A stretch of DNA of 64,000 nt from Crystallibacter sulfonylureivorans_A (GCF_047607445.1 NZ_JBLKRT010000023.1:7020-71019), one strand, 5' to 3'. Shown: positions 24,930 to 33,928, counted from the stretch's first letter. Made by a program: numbers and translations. Notes: generated by a model from the letters alone, not told the origin.

Positions 24930-25474
24930 ACGGCGCCGTAGGCGGAGTCCGGCCGCAGCGGCGGGACGCGCGTCTGGCAGATGCTTTCAAAAGCGGCAGA
25001 GTCGACCAGTTGGATGGGCAAGGCGACCGCTGCCGCATGCCGGGGGCGTTCGGGCCGAGCCAACAACGTCAAGGAAACGCAGGACGGAGCCCCGGCAAAG
25101 ACCGCCTCGCGGGCCAGCGCCCACCAGCCGTCGTCGTGATGGGCAATGCCGAGCAGGTGCCGCATCTCCGGCACCCTGATCCAGGCCAGGGGCGTTGTCC
25201 CTTCGGCGGGCCCGCCGCCAACGGCATCCAGATGCTGCCCGTCGGCTCCCAAGGCCAGCATGGCCACCAAGAGGGGTTCGCTCGGGACCATCCGCGTCAG
25301 TAGGCCGATCCAGAGGGCTTCCCCATCCGGGGACGGTACCGTCAGGCCCTCCGAGCCGGCGCAGAACGGCAAGGCACCCAGGCTTGTGGGGGCGGCGTAA
25401 ACAATCCCATGGTCGGGGTAACGGAAGCGCTGAAACGAGACCGACAGTTGCGGGGTCAACTTGTACTCAAACAT
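24926..25474 (-). CDS. Hypothetical protein converging on umuC
   Basis: The 182-residue protein is not recognised. It is moderately hydrophobic, with no signal peptide or membrane helix, and has a conserved-looking segment GIAHHDDGWWALAREAVFAGAPSCVSLTLLARPERPRH. The ribosome binding site before ATG 25474 is weak. It overlaps the umuC stop tail to tail. The codon usage is normal for the window, which supports it being real. Confidence 0.6.
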   Translation of the reverse strand: MFEYKLTPQLSVSFQRFRYPDHGIVYAAPTSLGALPFCAGSEGLTVPSPDGEALWIGLLTRMVPSEPLLVAMLALGADGQHLDAVGGGPAEGTTPLAWIRVPEMRHLLGIAHHDDGWWALAREAVFAGAPSCVSLTLLARPERPRHAAAVALPIQLVDSAAFESICQTRVPPLRPDSAYGAV

Positions 25475-25915
25475 CGTGGACCATCCACATCGCCGCCGTC
25501 CGCTGCACCGGCCTTGCCGCCGGCGCCGTCAAGGAGGATGAGAATGCAGTGGCCACGGTTCACGCTTCTGTTCAGCAGTTCCGAGCACCTCGCTACACGA
25601 GGAGCGCCACCGCTTACGGGGCGTTGCATCGGTTTAGTCCTGCCCGCGTTACTGACGCGTTACTGCACCGCTAGCGGCCTTCCCGGCTGTCCGCGTGCCG
25701 GGTACAAGCGTGAGCGGCAGCCACCGGCCCGCACGGCGAGGTTCAAGAACGGCGCATGCCAAGCGAAGAGGCAAGTCCTTCAGGGCGGGTTATATCGGTG
25801 AGGGCAGGGCCCATGGACCCCGCCCTCACCGATAAACCCCGCCCTGACGCTCCGGCCCGCGTGCGGCAGCTACGACACGCTAGCTCCAGGCTGCGGAAGC
25901 CCGCCGGAGCGGGCT
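25475..25915. other. Gap of 441 bp without a convincing gene
   Basis: A plus-strand frame ending at 25801 is open here but has an arginine- and cysteine-scattered composition and no ribosome binding site, so I do not call it. The only clear structure is the long hairpin at 25780-25847. Confidence 0.5.
25780..25847. terminator. Very long inverted repeat, about 30-bp arms
   Basis: The arms TCAGGGCGGG...ATCGGTGAGGGC and their near-exact reverse complement flank a short loop containing CCCATGG. Small bulges interrupt the stem. It follows the small gene at 25916-26125 on the minus strand and is unrelated to the CGACGGCGG hairpins. It may be a terminator or a structured RNA. Confidence 0.6.
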
Positions 25916-26125
25916 TCAGTCGCTGGGGCTGGTGTCTGTTGTCAGGCCGCGGTCGTCCTGGGTCTTCCGGTCTTTCTCTTCCGCCGGCCCGGGCGGAGCG
26001 CTGGCGTCCTCTGTGTCCCCGGGCTTGGCCGCCGAGCCGGTTCGCGACGTTTCTTCGGGGATGCCAACCTCCTCCGAGGTGTCCTCTGGGTCGCGCGGCC
26101 TTTTGTCCTCGTTGCTCTCGGTCAT
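25916..26125 (-). CDS. Small hydrophilic, probably disordered protein
   Basis: The 69-residue protein is rich in Glu, Asp, Pro, Ser and Thr with no hydrophobic core. AAGGA precedes ATG 26125 at good spacing. Two further small genes of similar style follow upstream on the same strand (26216-26641 and 26689-26898), so they may form a stress-related set. Function unknown. Confidence 0.55.
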   Translation of the reverse strand: MTESNEDKRPRDPEDTSEEVGIPEETSRTGSAAKPGDTEDASAPPGPAEEKDRKTQDDRGLTTDTSPSD

Positions 26126-26215
26126 ACCCGTCCTTCCATCCGTTGCTGGCCGGGCCCGGATCAGTTGCCGGCCGGGTCCGGCTCATTCTCCGGCCGCTGG
26201 CTGCGTTCCGCGGAG

Positions 26216-26641
26216 TCAGACTCCGGGGCCCGGCGGGCGCAGATCGTCGCTTCCGCCGGTGGCCGGGCCGCCCGGCATGGCGCCTCCCTCGTCCGTCCAG
26301 TTCTGTCCGGTCTGGTCATTGTGGGCGGGATCCGAGACGGTGTCCCGGACCGTGGTCGGGGTCCCGGTGCTGGCACCGCCGTCGTCCTTCCCATGCCTTC
26401 CGGGCAACTTGTCGGCCGCCGCGGACCCGGCCTTCTTGGCCGCCTCGGTGAACTGGTCAGCGACTTCCGGGGCCTTGTCCTTGACCGCGTCAGTGGCTTG
26501 GTGGACCTTGTCCTGAACCGAGGGGTTGTGCCAGAACTCCTGGCTCTTGGACTTGATCGATTCATAGGCAGACCGTCCCGACTTGGAGCCTAGGACGAAC
26601 CCAAGAGCCAGGCCAGCGCCGAACATGATTTTCCCTTTCAC
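26216..26641 (-). CDS. YtxH-like small membrane-anchored protein
   Basis: GTG 26641 has AAGGAG 7 nt upstream and gives 141 residues. A single N-terminal glycine-rich helix (MFGAGLALGFVLGSKSGRSAY) is followed by amphipathic Ala/Lys-rich repeats (VHQATDAVKDKAPEVADQFTEAAKKAG) like those of YtxH and LEA-type proteins, and a disordered Gly/Pro/Asp tail. Such proteins are linked with general stress responses; the role here is inferred only from composition. Confidence 0.7.
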   Translation of the reverse strand: MKGKIMFGAGLALGFVLGSKSGRSAYESIKSKSQEFWHNPSVQDKVHQATDAVKDKAPEVADQFTEAAKKAGSAAADKLPGRHGKDDGGASTGTPTTVRDTVSDPAHNDQTGQNWTDEGGAMPGGPATGGSDDLRPPGPGV

Positions 26642-26688
26642 AGGGTGCTCCTTTCATAGGGTGGGTGACGGAGGTGCTGTCGTGGGGC

Positions 26689-26898
26689 CTAGGGGAACGG
26701 CGCGTTGGGAGTGTCGCCTTCGCCATCGTGGTCTTTATCGCCATAGGCTTTCTTGGCCAAGTCTTCGGCCAGCTTTTCGTCGCCGTGGACCGGGATGTTG
26801 GCTTCGTGGACCTCGTCGTTTTCGTCTGCACCAGCGGGCTGCGCTTCGTCGTCCAGCGCGTCCGGGTTGTCCGGGCGTGAATTCTCGCTGTGGTCCAT
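26689..26898 (-). CDS. Small acidic hydrophilic protein
   Basis: The 69-residue protein has an excellent AGGAGG site before ATG 26898. It is very acidic (DNPDALDDEAQPAGADENDE) and lacks hydrophobic segments except for a short helix (KLAEDLAKKAYG). It is 47 bp upstream of the YtxH-like gene and probably cotranscribed with it. Function unknown. Confidence 0.65.
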   Translation of the reverse strand: MDHSENSRPDNPDALDDEAQPAGADENDEVHEANIPVHGDEKLAEDLAKKAYGDKDHDGEGDTPNAPFP

Positions 26899-26976
26899 CA
26901 GATCCTCCTTCTCGAGTGTGTCGTTCTGGGGAGCGGACCGGGCACCGGGTTCACCGTACGGTGCCTGGGGCTCAGA

Positions 26977-28047
26977 TTACGCGCCGGTCCCCGGTTCCGC
27001 ACCGGTCCAGCGACTTCTGGGGCGCATCGCCGGCGATTCTGGAACACCTTCTGCAGTGGCCATCCCTCGGAGCACTTGTCGGATCGCCGAGACCGAGTCG
27101 ACCCGCGGGGTCCAGCCGAGTTCGGTCCTCGCGCGGCCGGTGTCCATCACCGGGGCGGCCCGGGCCATATCCACCCACCCCGGGTCGCTGGCCAGCAGCC
27201 GGACTGACCACGCTGCACCTACCAGCAACCTGACAAGCGGTACGGGGACGGGCAGCCAGCGCCGGGCGCCGAACATGGACGCCAGCAGCCCGGGCGTGAT
27301 CACGGGCTCAGCGGCGACATTGAAGGCGCCGCGGGCACCTTGATCCACCACACGCCAGTAGGCGTCCGCCACATCATCCGCATGCAGCGCCTGGAAGACG
27401 AACTCCTCCGGAAAGGGGAACAGCGGCAACCGCAGCCGGTTGATGAAAAACTTCGGAATCCACGGCCCCACAAAGTAGCGGCCAATCTGGCTGCCGGCCT
27501 GCGTCTGGAAGATCAGGCCCGGGCGCAACCGCGCCACCTTGATCTCCGGGTGGTCGTCGGCAAATTGGTCCAGCAGATCTTCCTGTTGACCCTTGAACCG
27601 GCTGTAGTGCGAAGTCTCGATGCCGCGGGCCGGCCAGTCTTCATTCACACGGGAGTCTTTCGGCCCGGGACTGTACGCGCCCACCGACGACGCGCAGACC
27701 ACGTGCCCCACTCCGGCGTTGACGGCAGCGGCAAGCACGTTCGACGTGCCGTCCACGTTGACCCGGCGCATCTTCTCTTCGTCGTGGTTCGGCTGCAGCA
27801 CCCACGCGAGATGGACGACGGCGTCGCATCCCTTGAAAGCCTCGACGAGCTTTTGCCGCGCATCGCGCCCGGCGACGTCCAGGCCAACCCAGGTGAGGCC
27901 GTCGTACGGTGCTTGCGTGGCATCCGGCAAACGCCGGGCAATCCCGACGATTTCCAGATGATCCTCGCGTTCGCTCTGCGCCGCGTGCAGGCGCCGTAAA
28001 AGAGCACTTCCCACGTTTCCGCTGGCTCCGACCACCGCAATTCGCAT
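26977..28047 (-). CDS. NAD-dependent epimerase/dehydratase (extended SDR)
   Basis: The 356-residue protein starts with MRIAVVGASGNVGSALLRRL, a GxxGxxG nucleotide-binding motif of extended short-chain dehydrogenases. The SSVGAYSPG segment and the HYSRFKGQQE segment supply the catalytic Ser and the YxxxK motif. The C-terminal part is substrate-binding (FVFQALHADDVADAYWRVV). It probably acts on a nucleotide sugar or another hydroxylated substrate. No sugar-nucleotide genes are adjacent. Confidence 0.85.
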   Translation of the reverse strand: MRIAVVGASGNVGSALLRRLHAAQSEREDHLEIVGIARRLPDATQAPYDGLTWVGLDVAGRDARQKLVEAFKGCDAVVHLAWVLQPNHDEEKMRRVNVDGTSNVLAAAVNAGVGHVVCASSVGAYSPGPKDSRVNEDWPARGIETSHYSRFKGQQEDLLDQFADDHPEIKVARLRPGLIFQTQAGSQIGRYFVGPWIPKFFINRLRLPLFPFPEEFVFQALHADDVADAYWRVVDQGARGAFNVAAEPVITPGLLASMFGARRWLPVPVPLVRLLVGAAWSVRLLASDPGWVDMARAAPVMDTGRARTELGWTPRVDSVSAIRQVLRGMATAEGVPESPAMRPRSRWTGAEPGTGA

Positions 28048-28367
28048 GCTCCGACGCTACCGTTGATGCCGAGGCTTGGCGAGGGCCCGAACCGGTTGGG
28101 AGCTGCCGGAAGGGCTGCCGGGGTCGGGCCGACCCGGGGCATAACCGCAGGTCAGCGCAGTGTTAGACCGTGGCACGGCTGGCGGTGAAGTTCCAAGCTT
28201 CAGCTATCCCCAGGGCAGGGACCGCGACCCGCCCAAGGGGGAGGCCCGCCCGCCCTGACGGCAGCTGTGCGCTCAGGGTCAAGTCTTCGGCACGCATAGT
28301 CTATGGAGCCGTACCGGATCTCCGGCAAGCTGGAGGCAGTTGTCGTCAGAGACGGGGAGGAAAAACC
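28048..28367. other. Gap of 320 bp between divergent genes
   Basis: The gap holds the promoters of the epimerase and of the aldehyde dehydrogenase. I see no hairpin, repeat or small gene that I can support. Confidence 0.4.
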
Positions 28368-29804
28368 ATGACCACCGAGACCACTGTCGAGGGTACTTTC
28401 GCTTCAGCGGCGGATTTGCTCGCTGCAATTCAGCCAGCCGAAGGCGGCCGGGAGATCAAGGATCCGGCCACCGGCGAACTGGTCGGCCGGGTGGCCGAGC
28501 CGGGTGTTGCCGAGCTGGACGCCGCCGTCGAGGCCGCCCGCCGCGTGCAGCGGGAGTGGGCCGGGCATGGCCACGCCAAGCGCAGCGAGTACCTGAACCG
28601 GGCCGCCGATGCGGTGGAGGCGAATGCCGAGGCGCTGGCCGAGTTGCTGTCGCGCGAGCAGGGCAAGCCGTTGAACGGGCCGAACGCCCGGTTTGAGGTC
28701 GGCGCGTGCGCGGGCTGGCTGCGCGCCACCGCCGCGTTCGAGCTGGAGCCGGAGACGCTGGTGGAAGAAGACGGCAACCTCGCCGAGCTGCACTACCGGC
28801 CGCTGGGCGTGGTTGGGGCAATCGGACCGTGGAACTGGCCGATGATGATCAGCGTCTGGCAGCTCGCTCCGGCGCTGCGGATGGGCAACACCGTGGTGAT
28901 GAAGCCCTCCGAATACACCCCGCTGTCCGTGCTGGCGCTGGCCGAGGTGCTCAACACCGTGCTGCCGGCCGACGTGCTGCACGTGGTCCCGGGCGGCCGC
29001 GAGGTGGGCGAGGCACTGGCCGCGCACCAGGGCATCGACAAGGTCATGTTCACCGGCTCCACCGCCACCGGCAAGGCGATCATCCGTTCCTCCGCGGACA
29101 CGGTGAAGCGCCTGACCCTGGAACTGGGCGGCAACGACGCCGGCATCGTGCTGCCGGACACGGACCCGAAGGCCGCCGCGCAGGATCTGTTCTGGGGCGC
29201 GTTCATCAACACCGGGCAGACCTGTGCAGCGCTGAAGCGCCTCTACGTGCACGAGGACATTTACGACGACGTGTGCGCCGCGCTCACCGAGGTGGCCGAG
29301 CAGATGCCGATGGGCGTCGGGCTGGACGAGAACAACGTGCTGGGCCCGCTGCAGAACAAGGCCCAGTACGACATCGTCGCGAAGCTGGTGCAGGCGGCAA
29401 AGGATTCCGGCGCCCGCGTGCTCACCGGCGGCAACCCGGAGGAGGGCCAGGCCGGCTACTTCTACCCGGCCACGCTGGTCGCGGACATCGATAACGACAA
29501 CCCGCTGGTGGCCGAGGAGCAGTTCGGTCCGGCGCTGCCGATCATCAAGTACTCCACGGTGGACGAGGCCGTGCAAATGGCCAACGCGCTAAAGGTCGGC
29601 CTCGGTGCCTCGGTCTGGTCCTCCGATCCGGCCAAGGCCCGCGAGGTAGCGGCCCGGATCGAGGCCGGCACGGTCTGGATCAACAAGCACGGCGCGATCG
29701 ACCCGCGCGTTCCGTTCGGCGGTGCCAAGCAGTCCGGCTACGGTCTGGAATTCGGCGTCGAGGGCCTCAAGCAGCTCGGCTCGCCGCAGGTCATCGCCGG
29801 CTAG
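28368..29804 (+). CDS. NAD(P)-dependent aldehyde dehydrogenase
   Basis: The 478-residue protein has a GGGGAGG site before ATG 28368. Family motifs are intact: GPWNWPMMISVWQLAPALRMGNTVVMKPSEYTP, FTGSTATGKAI, LELGGNDAGIVL and the nucleophile Cys in FINTGQTCAALKR. It oxidises aldehydes to acids. FWGAFINTGQTCAALKRLYV resembles the type III / benzaldehyde-like group, but the substrate cannot be assigned. A perfect terminator hairpin follows. Confidence 0.88.
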   Translation: MTTETTVEGTFASAADLLAAIQPAEGGREIKDPATGELVGRVAEPGVAELDAAVEAARRVQREWAGHGHAKRSEYLNRAADAVEANAEALAELLSREQGKPLNGPNARFEVGACAGWLRATAAFELEPETLVEEDGNLAELHYRPLGVVGAIGPWNWPMMISVWQLAPALRMGNTVVMKPSEYTPLSVLALAEVLNTVLPADVLHVVPGGREVGEALAAHQGIDKVMFTGSTATGKAIIRSSADTVKRLTLELGGNDAGIVLPDTDPKAAAQDLFWGAFINTGQTCAALKRLYVHEDIYDDVCAALTEVAEQMPMGVGLDENNVLGPLQNKAQYDIVAKLVQAAKDSGARVLTGGNPEEGQAGYFYPATLVADIDNDNPLVAEEQFGPALPIIKYSTVDEAVQMANALKVGLGASVWSSDPAKAREVAARIEAGTVWINKHGAIDPRVPFGGAKQSGYGLEFGVEGLKQLGSPQVIAG

Positions 29805-29821
29805 CCACAACAGCAGGTCAC

Positions 29822-29862
29822 GCAGCAGGCCCGGACGGAATCAATCCGTCCGGGCCTGCTGC
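29822..29862. terminator. Perfect 18-bp stem hairpin
   Basis: The arms 29822-29839 and 29845-29862 pair perfectly around ATCAA. It follows the aldehyde dehydrogenase gene by 17 bp. Confidence 0.85.
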
Positions 29863-29946
29863 CACGTTTCGGCGACGTCGGATGGCGTTTCGCCTACCGC
29901 GGTTTCGATCCCACGTCTTGGCGACGCCGGTTAGCGTTTCGCCTAG
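29862..29946. repeat. Imperfect tandem repeat, about 50-bp unit
   Basis: CCACGT..GGCGACG.CGG.T.GCGTTTCGCCTA occurs twice, from about 29863 and from 29911. The gap 29805-30131 holds this repeat, the terminator before it and the dispersed element at 29974; no gene is visible. Confidence 0.6.
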
Positions 29947-29973
29947 TCAGCGGACTTTGGGCGTCGTTAAAGA

Positions 29974-30003
29974 TGGGCAGTTAGTCCTATACGTGGGAGC
30001 GAA
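29974..30003 (-). repeat. Dispersed element, copy 1
   Basis: Read on the minus strand it begins TTCGCTCCCACGTATAGGAC and continues TAACTGCCCA. It matches the element at 53973-54001 at 26 or so of 30 positions. Confidence 0.65.
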
Positions 30004-30131
30004 AAACGCTGCAGGCCTAGTGCATGCCAGTCCGACCCCCGCCGCCGAGTCCGTGGCCGCCCAGCCCGCGGTTACCCAGCCCGGGCCCCCCCGAGCTTGG
30101 ACACGCGACGTCTGGCCACGCATTCGGTCCA

Positions 30132-31358
30132 TTACCGGTGGGCGAAGTTCAGGCCCAGCCGCTTCTCGCTCAGGTAGAGGCTCAGGCAAATCCCGAGCAG
30201 GGCGAACGTGCAGGTCATCCACCAGGTGGATTGCCAGCCGCCGGTGACGGTGGCCAGCCACGCGACGATAGCCGGGCCGGTGAAGTTGCCGACGTTGAAG
30301 ATTTGCTGCATCAGGCCCATCGCCGCCGGGGTGGAACCGTCCGGCGGAGCCAGATCCACGGCCATCCGCGTGAGCGTGGACGGGACCGCCGCGCCCACCA
30401 TGGAAAACACGGCCACGCAGGCGAACTGGATGGCCATGCCGCCCGGCACCGCGGACCAGTCGACGGCGAAGGTGAGCACCGTCGTCGTGCCCATCAGGAT
30501 GAAGGTGGGGATGAGCAGCATCCGCGGCGGGACGCCGCGCTGCAGCAGGGGAGCCGTGCCAATGGCGCCCACCGCGTTGAGGCCGCCGACCACCGCGGAG
30601 AGCATGCCGGCCCAGATGCCGGTGACGCCGTTCTGCTGGTAGATGGTGGGCAGGAAGCCGACCACGGCCATCCACTGGACGGTGTAGCAGCCGAACACCA
30701 CGCCGGCGATCCAGGGTTTGGGGGAGCGGACGGTGCGGCCGATGCGGCGGGCGGCCGCGGGCAGGCCTGAGCCGTCGCGCGGCGGGTCCTTCGGCACGAA
30801 GCGGAGCACCAGCGGGATCGGCACCACGGTCAGGGCGGCCATGATCCACCACCAGATGTGCCAGTTGGTGGCCTGCAGGATCAGCGCGCTGGCCACCAAG
30901 CCGGTGAAGGTGGCGAAGCCTTGGTAGGCGCTCCAGAAACCGACCGCCAGGTTCACTCGCGCCAACGGGGTGCTGCTGCGGATCAGGCCGGGCGCCACCA
31001 CTGTGGTCAGCAGGAAACCGGCGCCTTCCAGCGCGCGGCAGGCCATCAGCACGGCTGCGGAGTCGGCGAATCCGCCGATGACCGAGCCGGCAATGAGCAG
31101 CCAGAGGCCGGCAAGCAGACAACGCCGCGCACCGATCAGCTCTGCCAGCAGGGACACGGCCAGACCGCCGGCCATACCAGCCACCTGCACCACGCCCAGC
31201 AGCACGCCCGCCTGCACCAAGGACATCCCCAGCTCGTGCTGGATAACGGGAATGGCGGTCGGCAGCTTCCAGATGTGCATGGCGGCAGTGACGCCCGCAA
31301 GTACGACGACGATCCATGCCGCATCTGCACGCTGCTGGGTGACGCTCGGTGCGGCCAT
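30132..31358 (-). CDS. MFS transporter (CynX/NimT-like)
   Basis: ATG 31358 has AAGGAG just upstream and gives 408 residues with 12 predicted membrane helices. Loop motifs are LAELIGARRCLLAGL between helices 2 and 3 and FWSAYQGFATFTGLV later. The pattern (WKLPTAIPVIQHELGMSLVQAG) resembles cyanate/nitroimidazole-type anion or drug exporters of the major facilitator superfamily. Direction and substrate are unknown. It is monocistronic. Confidence 0.85.
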   Translation of the reverse strand: MAAPSVTQQRADAAWIVVVLAGVTAAMHIWKLPTAIPVIQHELGMSLVQAGVLLGVVQVAGMAGGLAVSLLAELIGARRCLLAGLWLLIAGSVIGGFADSAAVLMACRALEGAGFLLTTVVAPGLIRSSTPLARVNLAVGFWSAYQGFATFTGLVASALILQATNWHIWWWIMAALTVVPIPLVLRFVPKDPPRDGSGLPAAARRIGRTVRSPKPWIAGVVFGCYTVQWMAVVGFLPTIYQQNGVTGIWAGMLSAVVGGLNAVGAIGTAPLLQRGVPPRMLLIPTFILMGTTTVLTFAVDWSAVPGGMAIQFACVAVFSMVGAAVPSTLTRMAVDLAPPDGSTPAAMGLMQQIFNVGNFTGPAIVAWLATVTGGWQSTWWMTCTFALLGICLSLYLSEKRLGLNFAHR

Positions 31359-31582
31359 GTTGCTCCTTCGGCCCCGGTCCATTAGTTGCCTGTACAGACT
31401 ATCTGCGGCGGGAAATAAGGTGACGTGCGGCACGTAAGAGAGCAGCCGGCGCCGTAATAGTTGACTCGAATCCGGTCCCGGAGGCGTCCGCCGGCGTGGA
31501 AACGAGGAGCAAACTGCGGCGTGGCGGGCTGTGGTTAGACTGGCTGGGGCGGCAAACCCGCCGGGAACCACAGGAGGGCAGC

Positions 31583-32062
31583 ATGTTTGAACCTGGGGCG
31601 CCGATCGACGAGGTCGAGCGCGATGTCGAATCCATCATCATGGACTTGGTCCACGAACTGGGCGAGCGGGCCGACGCCGATCCGGAGCCGCTGGGTGCGG
31701 AGGAACGGGCCTACATCGCGGCGTTCTCCGATGCACGGGCCAACACGGACCGCAACCAGGCCGGCTTGCTGTCCACGGCCATCCGGCAGCCGAACCTGGC
31801 CGAATCGCTGATCTACCTGAACCAGCGGTTGGACCGGCAGGACCTGGATCCGCGTGAGCCGGTGGGCATTCTCGGGATCATCGTCCGGCTGGCCATGGAC
31901 GGGCTGTGGGTCTCCGACATCCTGGACAGCACGCGGTTCAAGCCTGCGGACCGGCGCCGGATCACGGACGTCCTCACCGGCATGACCTATCTGACCGACG
32001 AGCGGCTCAAGGAATTGCTCGCCGAACTACAGCCGAAGGCCGCGGGCGACAAGAAGGACTAG
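31583..32062 (+). CDS. TetR C-terminal ligand-domain-like protein without DNA-binding domain
   Basis: The 159-residue protein starts at ATG 31583 with AGGAGGG upstream. It is entirely helical. The segment QPNLAESLIYLNQRLDRQ...DPREPVGILGIIVRLAMDGLWVSDILD..RFKPADRRRITDVLTGMT has the layout of TetR ligand-binding domains (the DGLW helix is characteristic), but the first 45 residues are not a helix-turn-helix. It may be a free-standing ligand sensor or a truncated regulator. No membrane helix or signal peptide is seen. Confidence 0.65.
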   Translation: MFEPGAPIDEVERDVESIIMDLVHELGERADADPEPLGAEERAYIAAFSDARANTDRNQAGLLSTAIRQPNLAESLIYLNQRLDRQDLDPREPVGILGIIVRLAMDGLWVSDILDSTRFKPADRRRITDVLTGMTYLTDERLKELLAELQPKAAGDKKD

Positions 32063-32101
32063 CCCTTTCGGGCCCGCGTTTCGCGAGGTTGGGGCCGGGC
32101 C

Positions 32102-32195
32102 GGGGCCGGGCCCGCAAGGCTGGGACCGGAGGCCGGGTCGGGGCCGGGTCCGCAAGGCTGGGACCGGAGGCCGGGTCGGGAGGCTGGGACCGGAA
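32102..32195. repeat. Tandem repeat, 38-bp unit, about 2.4 copies
   Basis: The unit GGGGCCGGG(C/T)CCGCAAGGCTGGGACC... starts at 32102 and again at 32140, followed by a partial third copy. It lies directly downstream of the TetR-C-like gene. Confidence 0.75.
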
Positions 32196-32254
32196 AGCCG
32201 ACCTGGCCTTGGGCAACGGGAGATCGTCAGGCTCTCGTTTACGGATGCTCGCAG

Positions 32255-32623
32255 TCAGGCGTCCGTGGCATCGTGGCCGCGCTGGCGGGCCAGGGCTTTG
32301 ACCACCCGCGCGATCAGCTCATACGGAATCGGCTTGCCCAGCGGGAACTTCAGGGTCCCCTTGGCCGCGACGTAGGGTTCCATGTCGTGCTTCAGAGCTG
32401 CATCCGCTTCAGGCAGCGGGTAGAGCGAGACATGATGCTTCCAGCCCGCGAAGTAGACCAGATAGTGACCCTCGAACATGATGGCTGGAATGGCGTAGCT
32501 GATCTGTTCGCCGGCTCCCGGGATGGCGTTGTGAATGATCCGCCGCACTTCCTGAAGGATGTCCTGCACATCTTCCGGGAAGGACGCGATGTAATCGTCG
32601 ACATTCGAAAACTTCTCCGCCAT
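32255..32623 (-). CDS. DUF1801 / YdhG-like protein
   Basis: The 122-residue protein has the DUF1801 (YdhG, frataxin-like iron chaperone) pattern: VDDYIASFPEDVQDILQEVRRIIHNAIPGAGEQISYAIPAI followed by the FAGWKHHVSLYPL strand and KGTLKFPLGKPIPYELI. The family is widespread in actinobacteria; the biochemical role remains mostly undefined. It is monocistronic. Confidence 0.85.
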   Translation of the reverse strand: MAEKFSNVDDYIASFPEDVQDILQEVRRIIHNAIPGAGEQISYAIPAIMFEGHYLVYFAGWKHHVSLYPLPEADAALKHDMEPYVAAKGTLKFPLGKPIPYELIARVVKALARQRGHDATDA

Positions 32624-32720
32624 CTCTGACCCCGCCCCTTGCTCCCTATGTCCGGCTTGCCTTCGCGGCTTGGCTGTCCCTCCGCTGCTCCCGTTGCCTC
32701 TGCTGCTCCGGCCTCCCGCC

Positions 32721-32796
32721 GCCTAACCGGCTTCCGGCCGCCTAACCGGCCTGCCGCCGCCTAACCGGCCTGCCGCCGCCTACCCGGCCTGCTCCT
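32721..32796. repeat. 19-bp tandem repeat, four copies
   Basis: Units start at 32721, 32740, 32759 and 32778 (GCCTAACCGGCCTGCCGCC, with changes in the first and last). Each copy carries a TAG or TTAG on the minus strand, and the last copy contains the actual stop of the oxidoreductase gene. Confidence 0.85.
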
Positions 32797-33727
32797 CGAA
32801 CGGCGTCAGCACAATCTTCCCGGAGACACGGCCTTCCTGACTGTGCCGGATGGCATCCGCGGCCTGGTCCATCGGAAACGCGCGGTCGATATCCACGGTG
32901 AGCTTGCCGGCGTCGGCCAATTCACTCAGCCGGGCGAGCTCTGATCCGTCCGGACGCACCCAGATGAAGCGGCCGCCATGCTCTGTCACGGCGGGGTCGG
33001 CGATGGAAGCGTGCCGTCCACCATTCCGCAGCACGGCCTGGGTGTCCTGCAAGACGCCGCCGACAAAGTCCGCCACTACATCTACGCCCTGCGGCGCCAG
33101 TTCGCGCACCCGGTGCACCAAGCCGTCGCCGTATTCCAGCGGCTCGGCACCGAGTTCCCGCAGCCGCTGATGGTGTTTCTCCGACGCCGTGGCGAGGACG
33201 CGCAGGCCGCGCTCGACGGCGAGCTGGATGGCGATGCGCCCGACGCCGCCGGCTCCGTTGTGGATCAGCAGGGATTCACCGCTTGACGGGGCCAAGGCAT
33301 CCAGGGTCCGCTGGGCCACCATGCCCGTGAGCGGCAGCCCGGCGGCTTGTTCCCAGCTCAACGATTGGGGCTTGCTCGTCACCATGGAAACCGGCAAGGC
33401 CACAAACTCGGCGTACGTGCCGCCCGCCACCGTATCCCGGCGGCCGTAGGCGTAGACCTCATCGCCGGGCGAGAACTCCGGGGTGTCGGGCCCGACCTGC
33501 TCCACGACGCCGGCAACGTCCCACCCGGGGATCACAGGGAAGTGAACGTCCAGCATCCCGTCCAAGCCGCCGGACATGACCTTCCAGTCCACCGGGTTGA
33601 CGCTGGCGGCCTTCACGCGGATGAGCACCGTTCCCGGGGCCACCTTCGGGCGCGGCACCTCTGACTGCTCCAACACTTCCGGGCCGCCGTAACGGGAGTA
33701 CGTCATCGCCTGCATGTTCTTGCCCAA
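32780..33727 (-). CDS. NADP-dependent quinone oxidoreductase (MDR family)
   Basis: TTG 33727 has GGAAGG about 9 nt upstream; ATG 33715 would be the alternative start. The protein has 315 residues with the zinc-free MDR layout: ASVNPVDWKVMSGG, PGWDVAGVVEQVG, the nucleotide-binding LLIHNGAGGVGRIAIQLA and late SGKIVLTPF. It resembles crotonyl-CoA or quinone reductase-type proteins. It is monocistronic and a paralogue of the oxidoreductase at 17228-18274. Confidence 0.85.
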   Translation of the reverse strand: MGKNMQAMTYSRYGGPEVLEQSEVPRPKVAPGTVLIRVKAASVNPVDWKVMSGGLDGMLDVHFPVIPGWDVAGVVEQVGPDTPEFSPGDEVYAYGRRDTVAGGTYAEFVALPVSMVTSKPQSLSWEQAAGLPLTGMVAQRTLDALAPSSGESLLIHNGAGGVGRIAIQLAVERGLRVLATASEKHHQRLRELGAEPLEYGDGLVHRVRELAPQGVDVVADFVGGVLQDTQAVLRNGGRHASIADPAVTEHGGRFIWVRPDGSELARLSELADAGKLTVDIDRAFPMDQAADAIRHSQEGRVSGKIVLTPFEEQAG

Positions 33728-33928
33728 GGGGTACTACCTTCCTGCTACTTCCTGTTTCGGTCCACCCTAGTGGCGGGCGGCCGCGCTTTCCACGGGCCGG
33801 CGGCGCGCGTGCAGGTCCGGCCGCGGGTAACGCGCACGGCCACTGGCGCGTGAAACCGGGGGCCGCCAGACCGTTGCGATCGAGAATGCAGCGCGCGAGG
33901 AAGACGTGCCAAAGACCTTCAGCGACAG

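Noticed and set aside
25548..25801. Plus-strand frame of about 84 residues after the hypothetical gene
   Set aside because: No ribosome binding site, scattered Arg and Cys, and it runs into the long hairpin at 25780.
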